Assembly: GCA_016789905.1 (NCBI GenBank)
Contig: JAEUQC010000182.1
Coordinates: 19,418 to 83,417, forward strand
Direction: 5' to 3'
Origin: Bryobacterales bacterium
GTDB lineage: Bacteria; Acidobacteriota; Terriglobia; Bryobacterales; Bryobacteraceae
DNA: 64,000 bases
The position numbers and the translations under genes were made by a program. This document shows, one piece after another, positions 42,554-52,500 of this stretch (the first letter of the stretch is position 1; every line of letters starts with the position of its first letter). Under the pieces are notes generated by a model. That model had not been told where the DNA came from. It was given only the letters and a program-made list of their open reading frames with translations, and did not search any database.

Positions 42554-42883
42554 CTAGGCGCTAAACGAGCTGCCGCAGCCGCAAGTGGACTTCACGTTCG
42601 GATTGTTAAATTTGAAACCGGAGCCCTCTAGCGACTCTACGTAGTCAACTTCGGCGCCTTCCAGATAGATCAGGCTGGCCTGGTCCACGAATACCTGCAA
42701 GTCGCCATATTTCAACGTCTTGTCCATCATCGTGGGGCTGTTTTCGAAAGCCATCGAATAGCTGAAGCCGGAGCATCCTCCGCCCACCACCGAGATACGC
42801 AAACCGGCCGGCTTTGGCTCCTGGGTGTCCAGAATTTCACTCACCTTGGCCACGGCCTTTTCCGTCAGTTGAACCATACTCAT
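42554..42883 (-). CDS. erpA: Iron-sulfur cluster insertion protein (IscA/ErpA/HesB family)
   Basis: 109 residues. The three cluster-binding cysteines are present: Cys37 in 'GGGCSGFSY', and Cys101 and Cys103 in 'STCGCGSSF'. It carries Fe-S clusters to apoproteins in the cytoplasm. AAGGAG and GGAA precede the ATG. Monocistronic, bounded by the terminator at 42498-42530; it lies between the acylation operon and the second sigma locus, divergent from the latter. ErpA versus IscA cannot be settled from sequence alone. Confidence 0.9.
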   Translation of the reverse strand: MSMVQLTEKAVAKVSEILDTQEPKPAGLRISVVGGGCSGFSYSMAFENSPTMMDKTLKYGDLQVFVDQASLIYLEGAEVDYVESLEGSGFKFNNPNVKSTCGCGSSFSA

Positions 42884-43053
42884 TTCCTTCTCCTTGGGAG
42901 GATTCTTCCTCTAGCTTACCGCCGGAAGCGGTTACTTCCAAATCAAATAGATGCGCCAGCGCCGGAATGGATTCGCAATCCGCGGCTTTTCCCCGTCCCC
43001 GCTCCACACCGGAAAAGCGAAACCAGATTCACCCGCGCCGCGTCAATCATGGC

Positions 43054-43725
43054 ATGAGCGGATTCACCGATATCCTCCCCTTACCGATCACCGGCGCAGC
43101 CACTCGCGCCAAGGCCAAAGTGGACGTCAATCGAGACGAAGAGTCCGCCCTCGTCCGCCGTGTCCAGAACGGGGACGAGATGGCGTTTCGCGATCTGGTG
43201 GAACGCTACCAGTCCAAAGTCTTCTCCATTATCTACGGCATCCTGCGCAATCGCAACGACGCCGAGGATATCGCCCAGCAGGTCTTCGCCAAGGTCTACT
43301 TCTCCATCCGCAACTTCGACTTCCGCAGCTCTCTGTTGACCTGGATCTACAAAATCACGGTCAACGAATGCTACGACTATCTGCGGAAGAAGAAGGTCCG
43401 CAAGCTCGTCTACGAAAGTGATTTCTCCGAAGACGATGCCACCATGATGGAGAATTCCGGCGCCGCCGTTGACCCGGGTCTTCCCATCGATGAAAGCCTC
43501 GCCCGGCGCGATCTCGCCGTCAAGCTCCTGGAAAAGATCTCCGAAGAAGACCGCAGTCTCCTCTTGATGAAGGAAGTGGAAGGCCACTCGGTGGAAGAAT
43601 TGGCGGGCATGACCGGCATGAATGAGAATACAATTAAAGTGAAACTCTTCCGTGCACGGCAGAAGCTGGTAAAGGCGGCGCAGCGTTTGGGGCGTCTGCC
43701 GGGGCAGTTTGCCATTGGCCTGTAG
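43054..43725 (+). CDS. ECF RNA polymerase sigma factor, copy 2
   Basis: 223 residues from the ATG at 43054; the open frame reaches back to 42814 over the erpA start and is not used there. Regions 2 and 4 are as in copy 1, with only about seven changes after residue 'KVFSIIYG'. It has a 20-residue N-terminal extension ('MSGFTDILPLPITGAATRAK') absent from copy 1. The intact anti-sigma gene follows after 27 bases. This is probably the complete, ancestral locus. Confidence 0.95.
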   Translation: MSGFTDILPLPITGAATRAKAKVDVNRDEESALVRRVQNGDEMAFRDLVERYQSKVFSIIYGILRNRNDAEDIAQQVFAKVYFSIRNFDFRSSLLTWIYKITVNECYDYLRKKKVRKLVYESDFSEDDATMMENSGAAVDPGLPIDESLARRDLAVKLLEKISEEDRSLLLMKEVEGHSVEELAGMTGMNENTIKVKLFRARQKLVKAAQRLGRLPGQFAIGL

Positions 43726-43752
43726 CGCGGAGTAGCGGTAGCGAGGCATAGT

Positions 43753-44235
43753 ATGCACGAGCCTGTACAAAGCGAGTTGGAAGAACTTCTGCAAGGGCGT
43801 CTGGCGGCCGGGAAGCGTCCGGCAGTGGAAGCGCATCTGGCCGCGTGCGCGGAGTGCGCCGCGGAATTGCGCCAGATGCGCTTGTATTCTGGCGTCATGC
43901 GGTCGTTGCGCGCGCCGGCGGCGCCGGAGCTCTCGGCCGGGTTTTACGCCCGTGTCATGGAACGGGTGGAAGCGCAGGGAATGCCGTCGTTTTGGAACCT
44001 GCTGCTGGACCCCATCTTCGGCCAGCGGCTCGTCTACGCCACCGGCGCTATGCTGCTGCTGATGGCTTCCTTCCTGCTCGCCACCTCCGGCAACCAGCCG
44101 GAACTGGCGCAAACCCCGGTCCAGGTCATGGCGCAGCCGGCCGAGGCCCCGCGCGCCGTCCAAGCCGGATTTGGCGACGACATGCAGCGGGATCGCGAAC
44201 GCTTCCTGGCCACCATGGCCTCGTTCTCCGAGTAA
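43753..44235 (+). CDS. Membrane anti-sigma factor with zinc finger (zf-HC2 type)
   Basis: 160 residues. The N-terminal His28-Cys32-Cys35 pattern ('HLAACAECAAEL') is the HxxxCxxC zinc motif of ZAS-type anti-sigma factors. A transmembrane helix follows at about 96-113 ('VYATGAMLLLMASFLLAT'), then a periplasmic tail. It should hold the upstream sigma factor at the membrane until a signal releases it. A related gene after sigma copy 1 is destroyed. Confidence 0.88.
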   Translation: MHEPVQSELEELLQGRLAAGKRPAVEAHLAACAECAAELRQMRLYSGVMRSLRAPAAPELSAGFYARVMERVEAQGMPSFWNLLLDPIFGQRLVYATGAMLLLMASFLLATSGNQPELAQTPVQVMAQPAEAPRAVQAGFGDDMQRDRERFLATMASFSE

Positions 44236-44238
44236 ACT

Positions 44239-44622
44239 ATGATTGGCCGCGCACAGCCCGCCTGGAAAAACCCGCAAATTCTGCTCACCTTGAGCCTGGT
44301 TTTTCTCTGCGGTGCGCTCGCTGGCGCGGTTATCTATAAGTTGGCCTCCCAACGCGTATCCGCCAAGCAGGTAGCCGCCAGTTGGAAGGATTCAACCAAG
44401 GAACAGACGCTTTCCCATTTGAAACGGGAACTGGAGCTCACGCCGGAACAGGCAGCCGAAATCGAAACCGCGCTGGACGATTTCTCCCTCTACTACCAGA
44501 TGCTGCACGCGCAGATGGAAGAGGTAATGGCCACCAGTAAGTCGCGCATCGATCAGGTCCTAAGCGAGGAGCAGCGCAAAAAGTTCTCCCGCATCATGAA
44601 CGAACTCAAGCAGCTTCGTTAG
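44239..44622 (+). CDS. Spy/CpxP-like periplasmic protein with membrane anchor
   Basis: 127 residues: a transmembrane segment ('ILLTLSLVFLCGALAGAVIY'), then an all-helical domain with two LTxxQ-like motifs ('LELTPEQAAEIE', 'VLSEEQRKKFSRIM'). Such domains are found in Spy, CpxP and CnrX/ZraP-type stress or metal sensors. It lies 3 bases after the anti-sigma gene, so it may act as sensor or chaperone in this ECF pathway. A remnant of its start is visible after the decayed copy at about 39185-39240. Confidence 0.8.
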   Translation: MIGRAQPAWKNPQILLTLSLVFLCGALAGAVIYKLASQRVSAKQVAASWKDSTKEQTLSHLKRELELTPEQAAEIETALDDFSLYYQMLHAQMEEVMATSKSRIDQVLSEEQRKKFSRIMNELKQLR

Positions 44623-45758
44623 GCCGCCGGATAGCCATACCACAACCGGAAGAAATCCAGGTTGCGCAGGGCCCTCGCCGCCAGCTTCTCCCGTGTTCGT
44701 TGCAGAGCCGCGATGCGCATCCCCCGTTCCGCTATGGCATCTGTCACCGCCGCAAACAGTTCCTCCCTGTCCAGCGTCTGCAGTGACCCGCACGGCGTCA
44801 GTCCCAGTTCCCTGCAAAGTCCAGCGATCTTTGGAGACCGGCCCAGATTCACCGGCGAAGTGCCCGCCAGCACGCTTTCCACGCAGAAGTGGTACCGCTG
44901 GCCCAGCGTAACGGTGGCGTGCCGCAACACAGCAATGGCCTCGCCCGGCGCGTAGTAAAGGTTTGGCATTACCGCCGATGGCGCCGTCATCAGCGCCTGC
45001 ACCGCTTCCGATGCGGTGCGGTCGAACCCTGGGTGCCGGCATTCATTGCAGAAAAACAATATCTGCACGCCGTGGCCGCTGTGCAGCCGGTCCAGCGTCG
45101 CCGCAATGTCTCCCCATATCGGCAGGCTTTCGCCCTCTCCCTGCCAGAATAGATTCACCACCAGCAGCGGCTCTCCTGCTCGGATCCCAGTCGCCGCCAG
45201 CGCCTCCTCCGCCCACACGGCGTAGTCCTGTGGCGGCTCAAACAGCCATGCCCAGTCGGCGCCCACCGCCACCCGCGCCGCTTCCACTCCGGCGTCTATC
45301 AGCGCGTCCCGGCCCGCATCATCCCGTACCGTCCACGACCGCACTCCCACAAACTCTTCTTTGAACAGGCGCCGCCCCTCCTCGGTCACCAGGAAGTCCG
45401 CGCCAATACCAACCGCATCCACCGGTAATCCGCGTTCCCGGAAATACCGCATTCGCGGCGCCAGAAAACCCAGCGGCCACCCCCACCCCTCCACATCCGT
45501 TATCAGCGTCGTTCCAGCCAGCAAACCGGGCGAATCCTCCGCGCCTTCCAGTTCGAAGCGCACCGCCGGCAGCTCAATCCGCTCCAGTGAAAAACGCGCC
45601 GGATACGGCTGCCGCTGAAACTGCGCATTCTCATGCAGTATCAAATGTAAGTGGAAGTCCTCCGGAATGTGGCGCCACATTCCGTGCATCATCAATTCGT
45701 CGCCAATGTTGCCCGCTCCCGGGCCATTGAATATCTGAATCGCGCGTCGCGTATGCAT
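44619..45758 (-). CDS. Polysaccharide pyruvyl transferase family protein
   Basis: 379 residues from the ATG at 45758; starts at 45776 and 45806 remain possible. The N-terminus 'IQIFNGPGAGNIGDELMMHG' is the phosphate-binding 'NxGDxxL' signature of the PS-pyruvyl transferase (CsaB/WcaK) family. It is followed by 'VDAVGIGADFL' and 'LLVVNLFWQGEG', with 'GQRYHFCVESVLAGTSPVNL' near the C-terminus. These enzymes add ketal-linked pyruvate or related groups to surface glycans. It overlaps the end of the Spy-like gene by 4 bases, convergent. Confidence 0.85.
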   Translation of the reverse strand: MHTRRAIQIFNGPGAGNIGDELMMHGMWRHIPEDFHLHLILHENAQFQRQPYPARFSLERIELPAVRFELEGAEDSPGLLAGTTLITDVEGWGWPLGFLAPRMRYFRERGLPVDAVGIGADFLVTEEGRRLFKEEFVGVRSWTVRDDAGRDALIDAGVEAARVAVGADWAWLFEPPQDYAVWAEEALAATGIRAGEPLLVVNLFWQGEGESLPIWGDIAATLDRLHSGHGVQILFFCNECRHPGFDRTASEAVQALMTAPSAVMPNLYYAPGEAIAVLRHATVTLGQRYHFCVESVLAGTSPVNLGRSPKIAGLCRELGLTPCGSLQTLDREELFAAVTDAIAERGMRIAALQRTREKLAARALRNLDFFRLWYGYPAA

Positions 45759-45800
45759 GGGGAGTGCAACCGCCATCCTACCAGACGCGTTTCCACACAA

Positions 45801-45843
45801 ACGCAAAACGCCCGCCCGGCAACACCGGGCGGGCGTTTTGCGT
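45801..45843. terminator. Long perfect hairpin between the pyruvyl transferase and TonB receptor genes
   Basis: A 19-bp perfect stem with a 5-base loop (45820-45824) and T-rich inner parts. It lies 12 bases after the end of the leftward TonB receptor gene and just upstream of the pyruvyl transferase gene, so it should terminate the receptor transcript before that gene. Confidence 0.88.
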
Positions 45844-45854
45844 ACTGCCGTTAT

Positions 45855-48800
45855 TTAGAAAAACAGCTTCAACCCGAATTGCATACGCCGCATTGGGCTC
45901 CGTATGCTGCGGATCTCGCCGTCGCGGCTGCCGTTCGATGTGATCTGATTGGCGTTGGAGAAGCTGATGCCTCCCGGATCGCCGAACCAAGGTGTATTTG
46001 TCGCGTTGAACGCCTCCCACCGGAACTGCATCTTCACCCGTTCGGTGATAACGAAGTTTTTGAACATGGAGAAGTCCATCCGCCGTTCGCCCGGCCCGCG
46101 CAGCGTGTTGTAACCCGTGCTGCCAAGCCGGCACAGGTCCGGACGCGATGCGATCTGGCAAGTCACCCGCTGAAACGCCTGCGTGTTAAACCAGAGTTTG
46201 CGGGTTGGCTCGCTCAGTTCTGGATTGGTGATCATGTCGGGCCGCACGGCCCCGTTCGGCAGCGACAGGTCCCCGGCGCCCTGCGTGATCGTGAACGGGA
46301 AACCCGAAGCGATGCTCAGAATCCCGTTCAACTGCCAGCCGCCTATGAAGTGGCGCGCCGGCCCGCTCATGTTCTGTCCCGGCAGTTCGTACACCCAGTT
46401 GGTCACCAGCCGGTGCGTCTGGTCGAACCGGAACAGCCCGCGTGAGCCGCGCCGGTCGCGCGGATTCTGCAGCGATGCGCCTTCCTGCCCGCCGTTTTCG
46501 CCGTCGCCGTGTGCCTTGCTATACGTATAGGCAACGCCAAACGTCAACCCCTTCGCACTGCGTTTATCCAGCTTCACCTGCAATCCGTGGTAGAACGATT
46601 CGCCATAGGAATCCAGATACCGGATGCGGCCCATTGCCTGCACTCCCAGGTTGGGTGTGGCCGCGTCATAGAACTCCGGATACGGACGGTTAGCTTGCAG
46701 GAACGTCGTCGCCGGACGAAGCGGATCGTTCCAATTAATCACGCTATTGCCAACGTTCTGGCCTTTGCTGCCGGCGTAGCCAACCGAAAGCGCCATTGCC
46801 GACGGTAACTCCCGCTGTAAGTCGAAGCTCCACTTCCACACCGCGCCGTCTTTGTAAGTATCCGGCAGGTAAAGTAAGTCAATCGGCCGCACCGTCGTGG
46901 AGCCGCCGCCCCGCGTCAAGAACGGATCGTCGAGCGTCAATATGTTCGACCCCGGAACATACGTCTGCGACGCGATCGTGAAGCTCTGTCCGTTCGCTCC
47001 AACCACCGTGTTATTCTGCGCCGGACGCATCGACGTGTTATAAACCTGGCTCCCCGCCTTGGGCGGCATCAGGTTCAGAATCGTAAACGTGTTCTGGTGC
47101 TGTATGTTGTCAAACCAGCCCGCGCCCGTCCGGATAACCCACTTATCCGTCGGCCGGTAGGCGATACCCAGACGGGGCATGAAGAACCGGAATCGCTGCT
47201 GTTGCGCCACTTTGATCGCGCCCGGCTCGCCGAGCGATTCCGGAAAAATGGTCGGAATGATCGTCCCATCCGGCTTCCGGAATCCTTGGCCGCGCCCAAC
47301 CTCGGAGCCCAGCCCCGGAATGCTCAACGTCCGCTGCAGCCCCTTCCGGTCTACTGGCCACCCGTTGTAGTCATACCGCAGGCCCCAGTTCACCGTCAGT
47401 TTCGACGACACCTTCCAGTCATCATTGATATACGCGCCGCCCCGCTGCGCCTTGGGGAACGTTAACGGCAACCCTTCGGGCGTTTGCGTCGTGTTCGGCC
47501 GGCCTAACAGGAACGATGCAAATGCATTCCCGGTCTGCAACGCGCTGAAGCCCAGCAGCCCTTCCTCCAGGTTGGCCGCGCCGCGCTCAATCGTCAGCCC
47601 GTAATACTCGGCGCCGAACTTAAAGTTATGCTTTCCCTTGAACCACGACAAATGATCGCCAAACTGATAGGTGTTCATCTTGTCATAGCCGTTGCCGTTG
47701 GTTAATTCCTGCAAGGGGAACGGAAGTCCAGTAAACTGCGGCAACCCGTGTTCCCGAGGCGTCAATTTCCGGTTCCCGTCAGACGGAATCCGGAACAGCC
47801 CAACACCCAGCGCGTCCATGTCGAACGTCGTATTGTCCGTCCGCGGATTGGAGGTCAGATCGTTCGAGATCTGGAATCCCACCCGCAGTTCATTAATCAT
47901 GCTCGAACTGAACGTGTGGATCCACTGCGTGGCCAGGTTGGTCACCTGCGAGTTGACGAACACCGGCAGATTCGGATTGATGTTGGTTCGTTCCAGGTTC
48001 GAACGGTCCCACGCCAGCCGCGCGAACACCCGGTCTTTATCTGAGAAATTGTGGTCCACGCGAGCGAAGTACGTGTTCACATTGATCGGCTGCGGCACCG
48101 ACGCGCGCGCCGTAAAGTCCGTCGGATCTTCCTGGATGAACTGCGCCCGCGGAACATACTTTTCCAAAACGTTCAACGCGCCAGGATGAAGCCGTGACCG
48201 CGGTATCGTGTTGTTCGGGAATAGCCCGCCAGTCGCCGGGTCCCATATCAGCGTCGGCGCCACAAACCGCCCATTGGCGGTATAGCCATTCTGCAGCCGG
48301 CTAAAATTCCCGTTGCGGAAATCGTCGATCGGGAAGTTCGCCGTGCTCACAATCCCTTCCCGCGTCCGCCGTGCTTCGTAATTAAACGCCCAGAATGTCT
48401 TGTTTTTCCCGTTGTACAGTTTCGGAAACAGCACCGGACCGCTCAAAACGAACCCATATTGGTTCTGCCGCAGCGGATTCTTCTTCAGTCTCTCCAAACC
48501 CGCCGCGCGCTCGAAATTTAAAAAGTAATTCTCCGCGTCGAACTTATCGTTCCGCAGGAAGTTGAACAGAGTGCCGCGCAGTTGATTCGTGCCGCTCTTC
48601 ATCGTGATGGTCACCTGCGCGCCGCCGCCAAATCCGTACTCGGCCGTATAGGCGTTGGTCTGAATCTTGAACTCTTCAATTGCCTCAATCGACGGCACGA
48701 AATTCATAATGTGAATGCGCGGATCTTTCGCGTCCACGCCGTCAAGCGACGCCACTTGATTCGTTTCCCTCTGTCCGTTGGCGCTCACCGAAAAGCCCTG

Positions 48801-49343
48801 GCCCGGAATCGGGAACCCGCCCGATCCATCACCGCGCCCGGTCCGCTCCCCGTACTGGACACCCGGAACCAGCACCGCCAGGCTCTGCATATTTCGCCCA
48901 TTCAGCGGCAACTCGATGATCCGGCGGTTCTCAATAACTGCGCCAACCGTGGCGTTTTCCGTTTGCAGACTCACTGCATTCGCCACCACTTCAATCGACT
49001 CGCTTACGCTTCCCACGTCGAGCTTGAAATCCTGCCGAACCTGCGCCGCCGTTTCCAGGCGCAGACCTTTCACTAGTCCGGCCTTGAATCCGGAACGTTC
49101 ACAACGCACCGTATAGTCGCCCACCGGAAGCAGCGGAAACGTGTAATTCCCGGTTTCATTCGTGACAACCGTTAAAGTCACATTCGTGCCTTGATTGGTC
49201 GCCGTAATCGTTGCGCCAGCTACGAATGAACCGCTGGAATCGGTGACCAAGCCCTGAATAGATTGCGTCGCCGATTGACTGAAGGCCGCTGAACCGAACA
49301 TCGCGAGCAGCGGAAAAACGAGAAACCTGCTGGAATGCTTCAT
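45855..49343 (-). CDS. TonB-dependent receptor, Oar-like with carboxypeptidase-regulatory domain (copy A)
   Basis: 1162 residues. Signal peptide, then a Cna-B/CarboxypepD-regulatory-like domain at about 25-110 ('IQGLVTDSSGSFVAGATITA'), a plug region with 'RRIIELPLNGRNMQSLAVLV' and 'IEEFKIQTNAYTAEYGFGGG', and a large beta-barrel ending in 'QFGLKLFF'. Acidobacteria carry many such receptors, thought to import large or scarce substrates, or to act in adhesion. AGAGGGA precedes the ATG. It is paralogous to the next gene (49565-52966), with the same domain order; no ligand is suggested by neighbours. Confidence 0.92.
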   Translation of the reverse strand: MKHSSRFLVFPLLAMFGSAAFSQSATQSIQGLVTDSSGSFVAGATITATNQGTNVTLTVVTNETGNYTFPLLPVGDYTVRCERSGFKAGLVKGLRLETAAQVRQDFKLDVGSVSESIEVVANAVSLQTENATVGAVIENRRIIELPLNGRNMQSLAVLVPGVQYGERTGRGDGSGGFPIPGQGFSVSANGQRETNQVASLDGVDAKDPRIHIMNFVPSIEAIEEFKIQTNAYTAEYGFGGGAQVTITMKSGTNQLRGTLFNFLRNDKFDAENYFLNFERAAGLERLKKNPLRQNQYGFVLSGPVLFPKLYNGKNKTFWAFNYEARRTREGIVSTANFPIDDFRNGNFSRLQNGYTANGRFVAPTLIWDPATGGLFPNNTIPRSRLHPGALNVLEKYVPRAQFIQEDPTDFTARASVPQPINVNTYFARVDHNFSDKDRVFARLAWDRSNLERTNINPNLPVFVNSQVTNLATQWIHTFSSSMINELRVGFQISNDLTSNPRTDNTTFDMDALGVGLFRIPSDGNRKLTPREHGLPQFTGLPFPLQELTNGNGYDKMNTYQFGDHLSWFKGKHNFKFGAEYYGLTIERGAANLEEGLLGFSALQTGNAFASFLLGRPNTTQTPEGLPLTFPKAQRGGAYINDDWKVSSKLTVNWGLRYDYNGWPVDRKGLQRTLSIPGLGSEVGRGQGFRKPDGTIIPTIFPESLGEPGAIKVAQQQRFRFFMPRLGIAYRPTDKWVIRTGAGWFDNIQHQNTFTILNLMPPKAGSQVYNTSMRPAQNNTVVGANGQSFTIASQTYVPGSNILTLDDPFLTRGGGSTTVRPIDLLYLPDTYKDGAVWKWSFDLQRELPSAMALSVGYAGSKGQNVGNSVINWNDPLRPATTFLQANRPYPEFYDAATPNLGVQAMGRIRYLDSYGESFYHGLQVKLDKRSAKGLTFGVAYTYSKAHGDGENGGQEGASLQNPRDRRGSRGLFRFDQTHRLVTNWVYELPGQNMSGPARHFIGGWQLNGILSIASGFPFTITQGAGDLSLPNGAVRPDMITNPELSEPTRKLWFNTQAFQRVTCQIASRPDLCRLGSTGYNTLRGPGERRMDFSMFKNFVITERVKMQFRWEAFNATNTPWFGDPGGISFSNANQITSNGSRDGEIRSIRSPMRRMQFGLKLFF

Positions 49344-49460
49344 TTATTTCCCTCTGGAATGGTTTGACGAATGAGAACGACTTGGGGGAAGGAGGCCTCA
49401 ATACTCGGAGGCGGATCCGCGAAGGAATCCTTGCGCGGTCCTGTTGGAACGGGATGAATG

Positions 49461-49490
49461 AGTCTACTCACTCGTACTCGGGAATGTCAA
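49461..49490 (-). promoter_or_regulatory. Sigma-70 type promoter of TonB receptor copy A
   Basis: On the minus strand TTGACA (49485-49490), an 18-base spacer and TAGACT (49461-49466) lie about 120 bases before the ATG at 49343. The long untranslated leader could carry further control. Confidence 0.65.
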
Positions 49491-49520
49491 ACCAGAGATT
49501 CAAGAGTCTGGAAATGAAAA

Positions 49521-49542
49521 AGGCCGCCCCGAAGGGCGGCCT
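49521..49542 (-). terminator. Terminator of TonB receptor copy B
   Basis: A perfect 9-bp stem (AGGCCGCCC / GGGCGGCCT) with a 4-base loop. On the minus strand it is followed by TTTTCATTTC, and it lies 22 bases beyond the receptor's stop codon. Confidence 0.85.
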
Positions 49543-49564
49543 CTTTTCCAGGTTGAGCGGTGAA

Positions 49565-52500
49565 CTACCAGAGCAGCTTCAAGCCGAACTGGATCTGCCG
49601 CATGGGCGACACCAGGCTGGTGATCGCGCCCACGCCACGGACCTGATTGGCCTGGCTGGGGTAGTTAACGCTGCCGTCGGCCGCACGCGTCGGCAGGAAG
49701 CTGCCACCCGTGTTCAGTCCGCCCGCCGGGCGCGCGAACTGCGGCGTGTTGAACAGGTTGAACATCTCGCTGCGGAACTGCAGCTTTACCCGTTCGGCGA
49801 TCTGGAAGTTCTTGAATAACGAGAAATCCACGATCTTCGCGCCCGGGCCTTCCAGAATTCCCACGCCGGAATTGCCATAACGGCACAATTCCGGTAGAGC
49901 GGTGTTCTGGCAGCTCACCAGCCGGAAATCATTGGGGTTGAACCACTGATTCACCGTCGGGTTGGAAATGCTGCCGATACCAATGCGGTCCGGACGAATG
50001 GTCACGTTGGCCGTGTTCGTGATCGCGCCCTGGGTCACCGTCAGCGGGAACCCGGTGCGGAACGTCATCACGCCGTTGGTCTGCCAGCCGCCCAAAACAT
50101 GCTTGGCGATGGTGTTGGTCGTCGTCTTGAAGAATGGCAGTTCGTACACGAAGTTCGACACCACATTGTGCGTCACGTCGAAGCCCACCCGGCCCCGGTC
50201 CGCCGCGCGATTGCGCGGATTCTGGTACACGTTCGGGTTGTAGCCGTCGCCTTCGTTCCGCCCGTAGCCTTCCATCAGCGTCTTGGACCATGTGTGCGCG
50301 ATCGAGAACGACAATCCATTCTGGAACCGCTTCTGCAGCGTCATTTGAAGCCCATGGTAGGATGCATTGGCGCCCGAATCCAGGAACCGCAACCGCGTCA
50401 GCGGTCGCATCACGCCGTTGTCGTTAATGAACTGATACGGCCGCCGGCTTTGCAGCGAACTCGTCGGCGTATTAAATGCCGGGTCCGGAGAATTGGCTTC
50501 CACCGTGTTGTCCAGATGCGCCGTGCCGGAGCCCACATAGCCAACATTCAACGCCATGTCCCAGGGCAGACGGCGCTGGACGTCCAGGCTCCACTGGTTC
50601 ACCATCGGTTGGTAGTTGTCCGTGTTCAACACGTTCGCGCTCACCGCTGAACTGCGGTTGATCACGCCGAACGGATTGGCGAATGTCAGCGGATTGACCG
50701 GGTTCACCAGCCGGTTGTTCGTCGCGTCGTTAGAGAAGTTCGCGCTGCCCGAGAGCGGCGGATTCAGGTTCAGAATCGTGTAGTTGTTCAACTGGTGAAC
50801 GTTGTAGTAGATTCCGTATCCGGCACGAATCACCCACGCGTCGCTCGCCCGGTAGGCCAGCCCGATGCGCGGCATGATCATGTCCTTCTGCGGCGTGTAG
50901 AAGTTGTACTGCGTGCGAATGTCTCCAGGAACGTACGTATAGGTTCCATTCCGCAACTCCGCGCTCCGCCACAGGCCCTGAACGTCCTTGGCCATCGTGT
51001 TGTATTCCCAGCGCACGCCAATGTTCACCGTCAGCTTGCGGCTAACCTTCCAGTCGTCGTTCACATAGAAGCCCATCCGGTTCTGCAGCACATCGGTCAA
51101 CGGCAGCCCTTCCGGCGTGTCCGTCGCGCTCGGCAGTCCCAGCATGAACTGCGCAAAGCTGTGCCCCGTCAGGTTGCCGGAGAAGGTGAACGCGCCGCGC
51201 GGAACGTTCGCCGCGCCGCGGAACAATGTCACCCGGCGGAACTCGCCGCCCGCCTTCACGTTGTGGCGGCCGAAGCTCAGGTTCAAGCTCGAACTGATCT
51301 GGTGCAGTTTGTTGTCGTCAAACCCATTGCCGCCGTCGCGCTCGGCCAGCCCCTGCAGGCCGTTGGCCAGGTTGATCGACGGCAGCCCCGCTTCCCGCTT
51401 CGTCAGCGGGCGGTTCCCGTCGTTCACAACGCGGAATCCGTCCATTCCGATCGCCGCCAAATTGAAGTCGGTATTGGCGCGCGGATTGAAGCTGTCACCC
51501 TTTGATCGCGTAAAGCCGTAGCGGGTTTCCAGCACCGCCGCCGGCGAAAACACGTGAATCCACTGCGTCGCGATGTTATCGTTTCGCCCCAGCACAAGAT
51601 AAGAAAACTGCGGCGACGTACCGGCATAGGTCAGCCAGTCCACTTTGTTCATCGCGTACCGGCCCATGATCTTGTCCTTCGTCGAAATGCTGTGGTCCAC
51701 TTTCACGAAGTACTGGTTGTCAGTAATCTTGTTTGGGCCAGTTCCGGTGTAGTTGAACCCAGCCTGCGGATTCGCCACAGCCACCTGCGGCTTCTCCCAG
51801 AATGGCAGCAGCGCCCGGGCTGTGTTGGAAATCCGCGAGGCAGGCAGTATGTTGCCCGCGAACGGTGTGCCATTAATCGGGTCGATCAACTGCACTGGCG
51901 TGGGGATACGCAACAACTGGCTGAAGTCGCCCGCGCGGAACTCTTCTGTCGGCAACAGCGCCGAAGACGCCGCCCCTGGCAAACTCCGCCGCCGGCCCTC
52001 GTAATTAAACATGAAGAACGTCCGGTCCTTGCCGTTGTAGAGTTTCGGCAGCACCACAGGTCCATTAATCACACCGCCAAACTGATTCTGGCGAATACCC
52101 TGCTTGCGTAGCCGTGTGGAAGAGGTATTGAAGTAGTTCTGGAAGTAGTCCTCGGCGTCGAACTTATCATTGCGCAGGAACTCAAACAACGAACCGTGCA
52201 TTTCGTTCGTGCCCGAGCGCATCACCATGATGAGTTGCGCGCCGGAATTGAAGCCGTATTCGGCCGAGTAGGTGCCCGTGAACACCTTCACTTCTTCAAT
52301 CGCTTCCGGGGAAGGAGAGAAGGGAACCGTGTTCACGCGGGCTTCGGTCGCCACCACGCCGTCCAGCGTCGCGTGCTGGCTCACTTCGCGCTGCCCGTTG
52401 GCCACAAGCGCAATTGTCTGCCCCGGAATCGGGATGCCGCCGCCGCCGCCGCTCTGTCCGTCCAAACCGCCGCGGCTGCCGAACATCACACCGGCCTGCA

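Noticed and set aside
43081..44352. 423-residue ORF antisense to the sigma and anti-sigma genes
   Set aside because: It covers three recognisable genes on the other strand and only reflects their codon bias.
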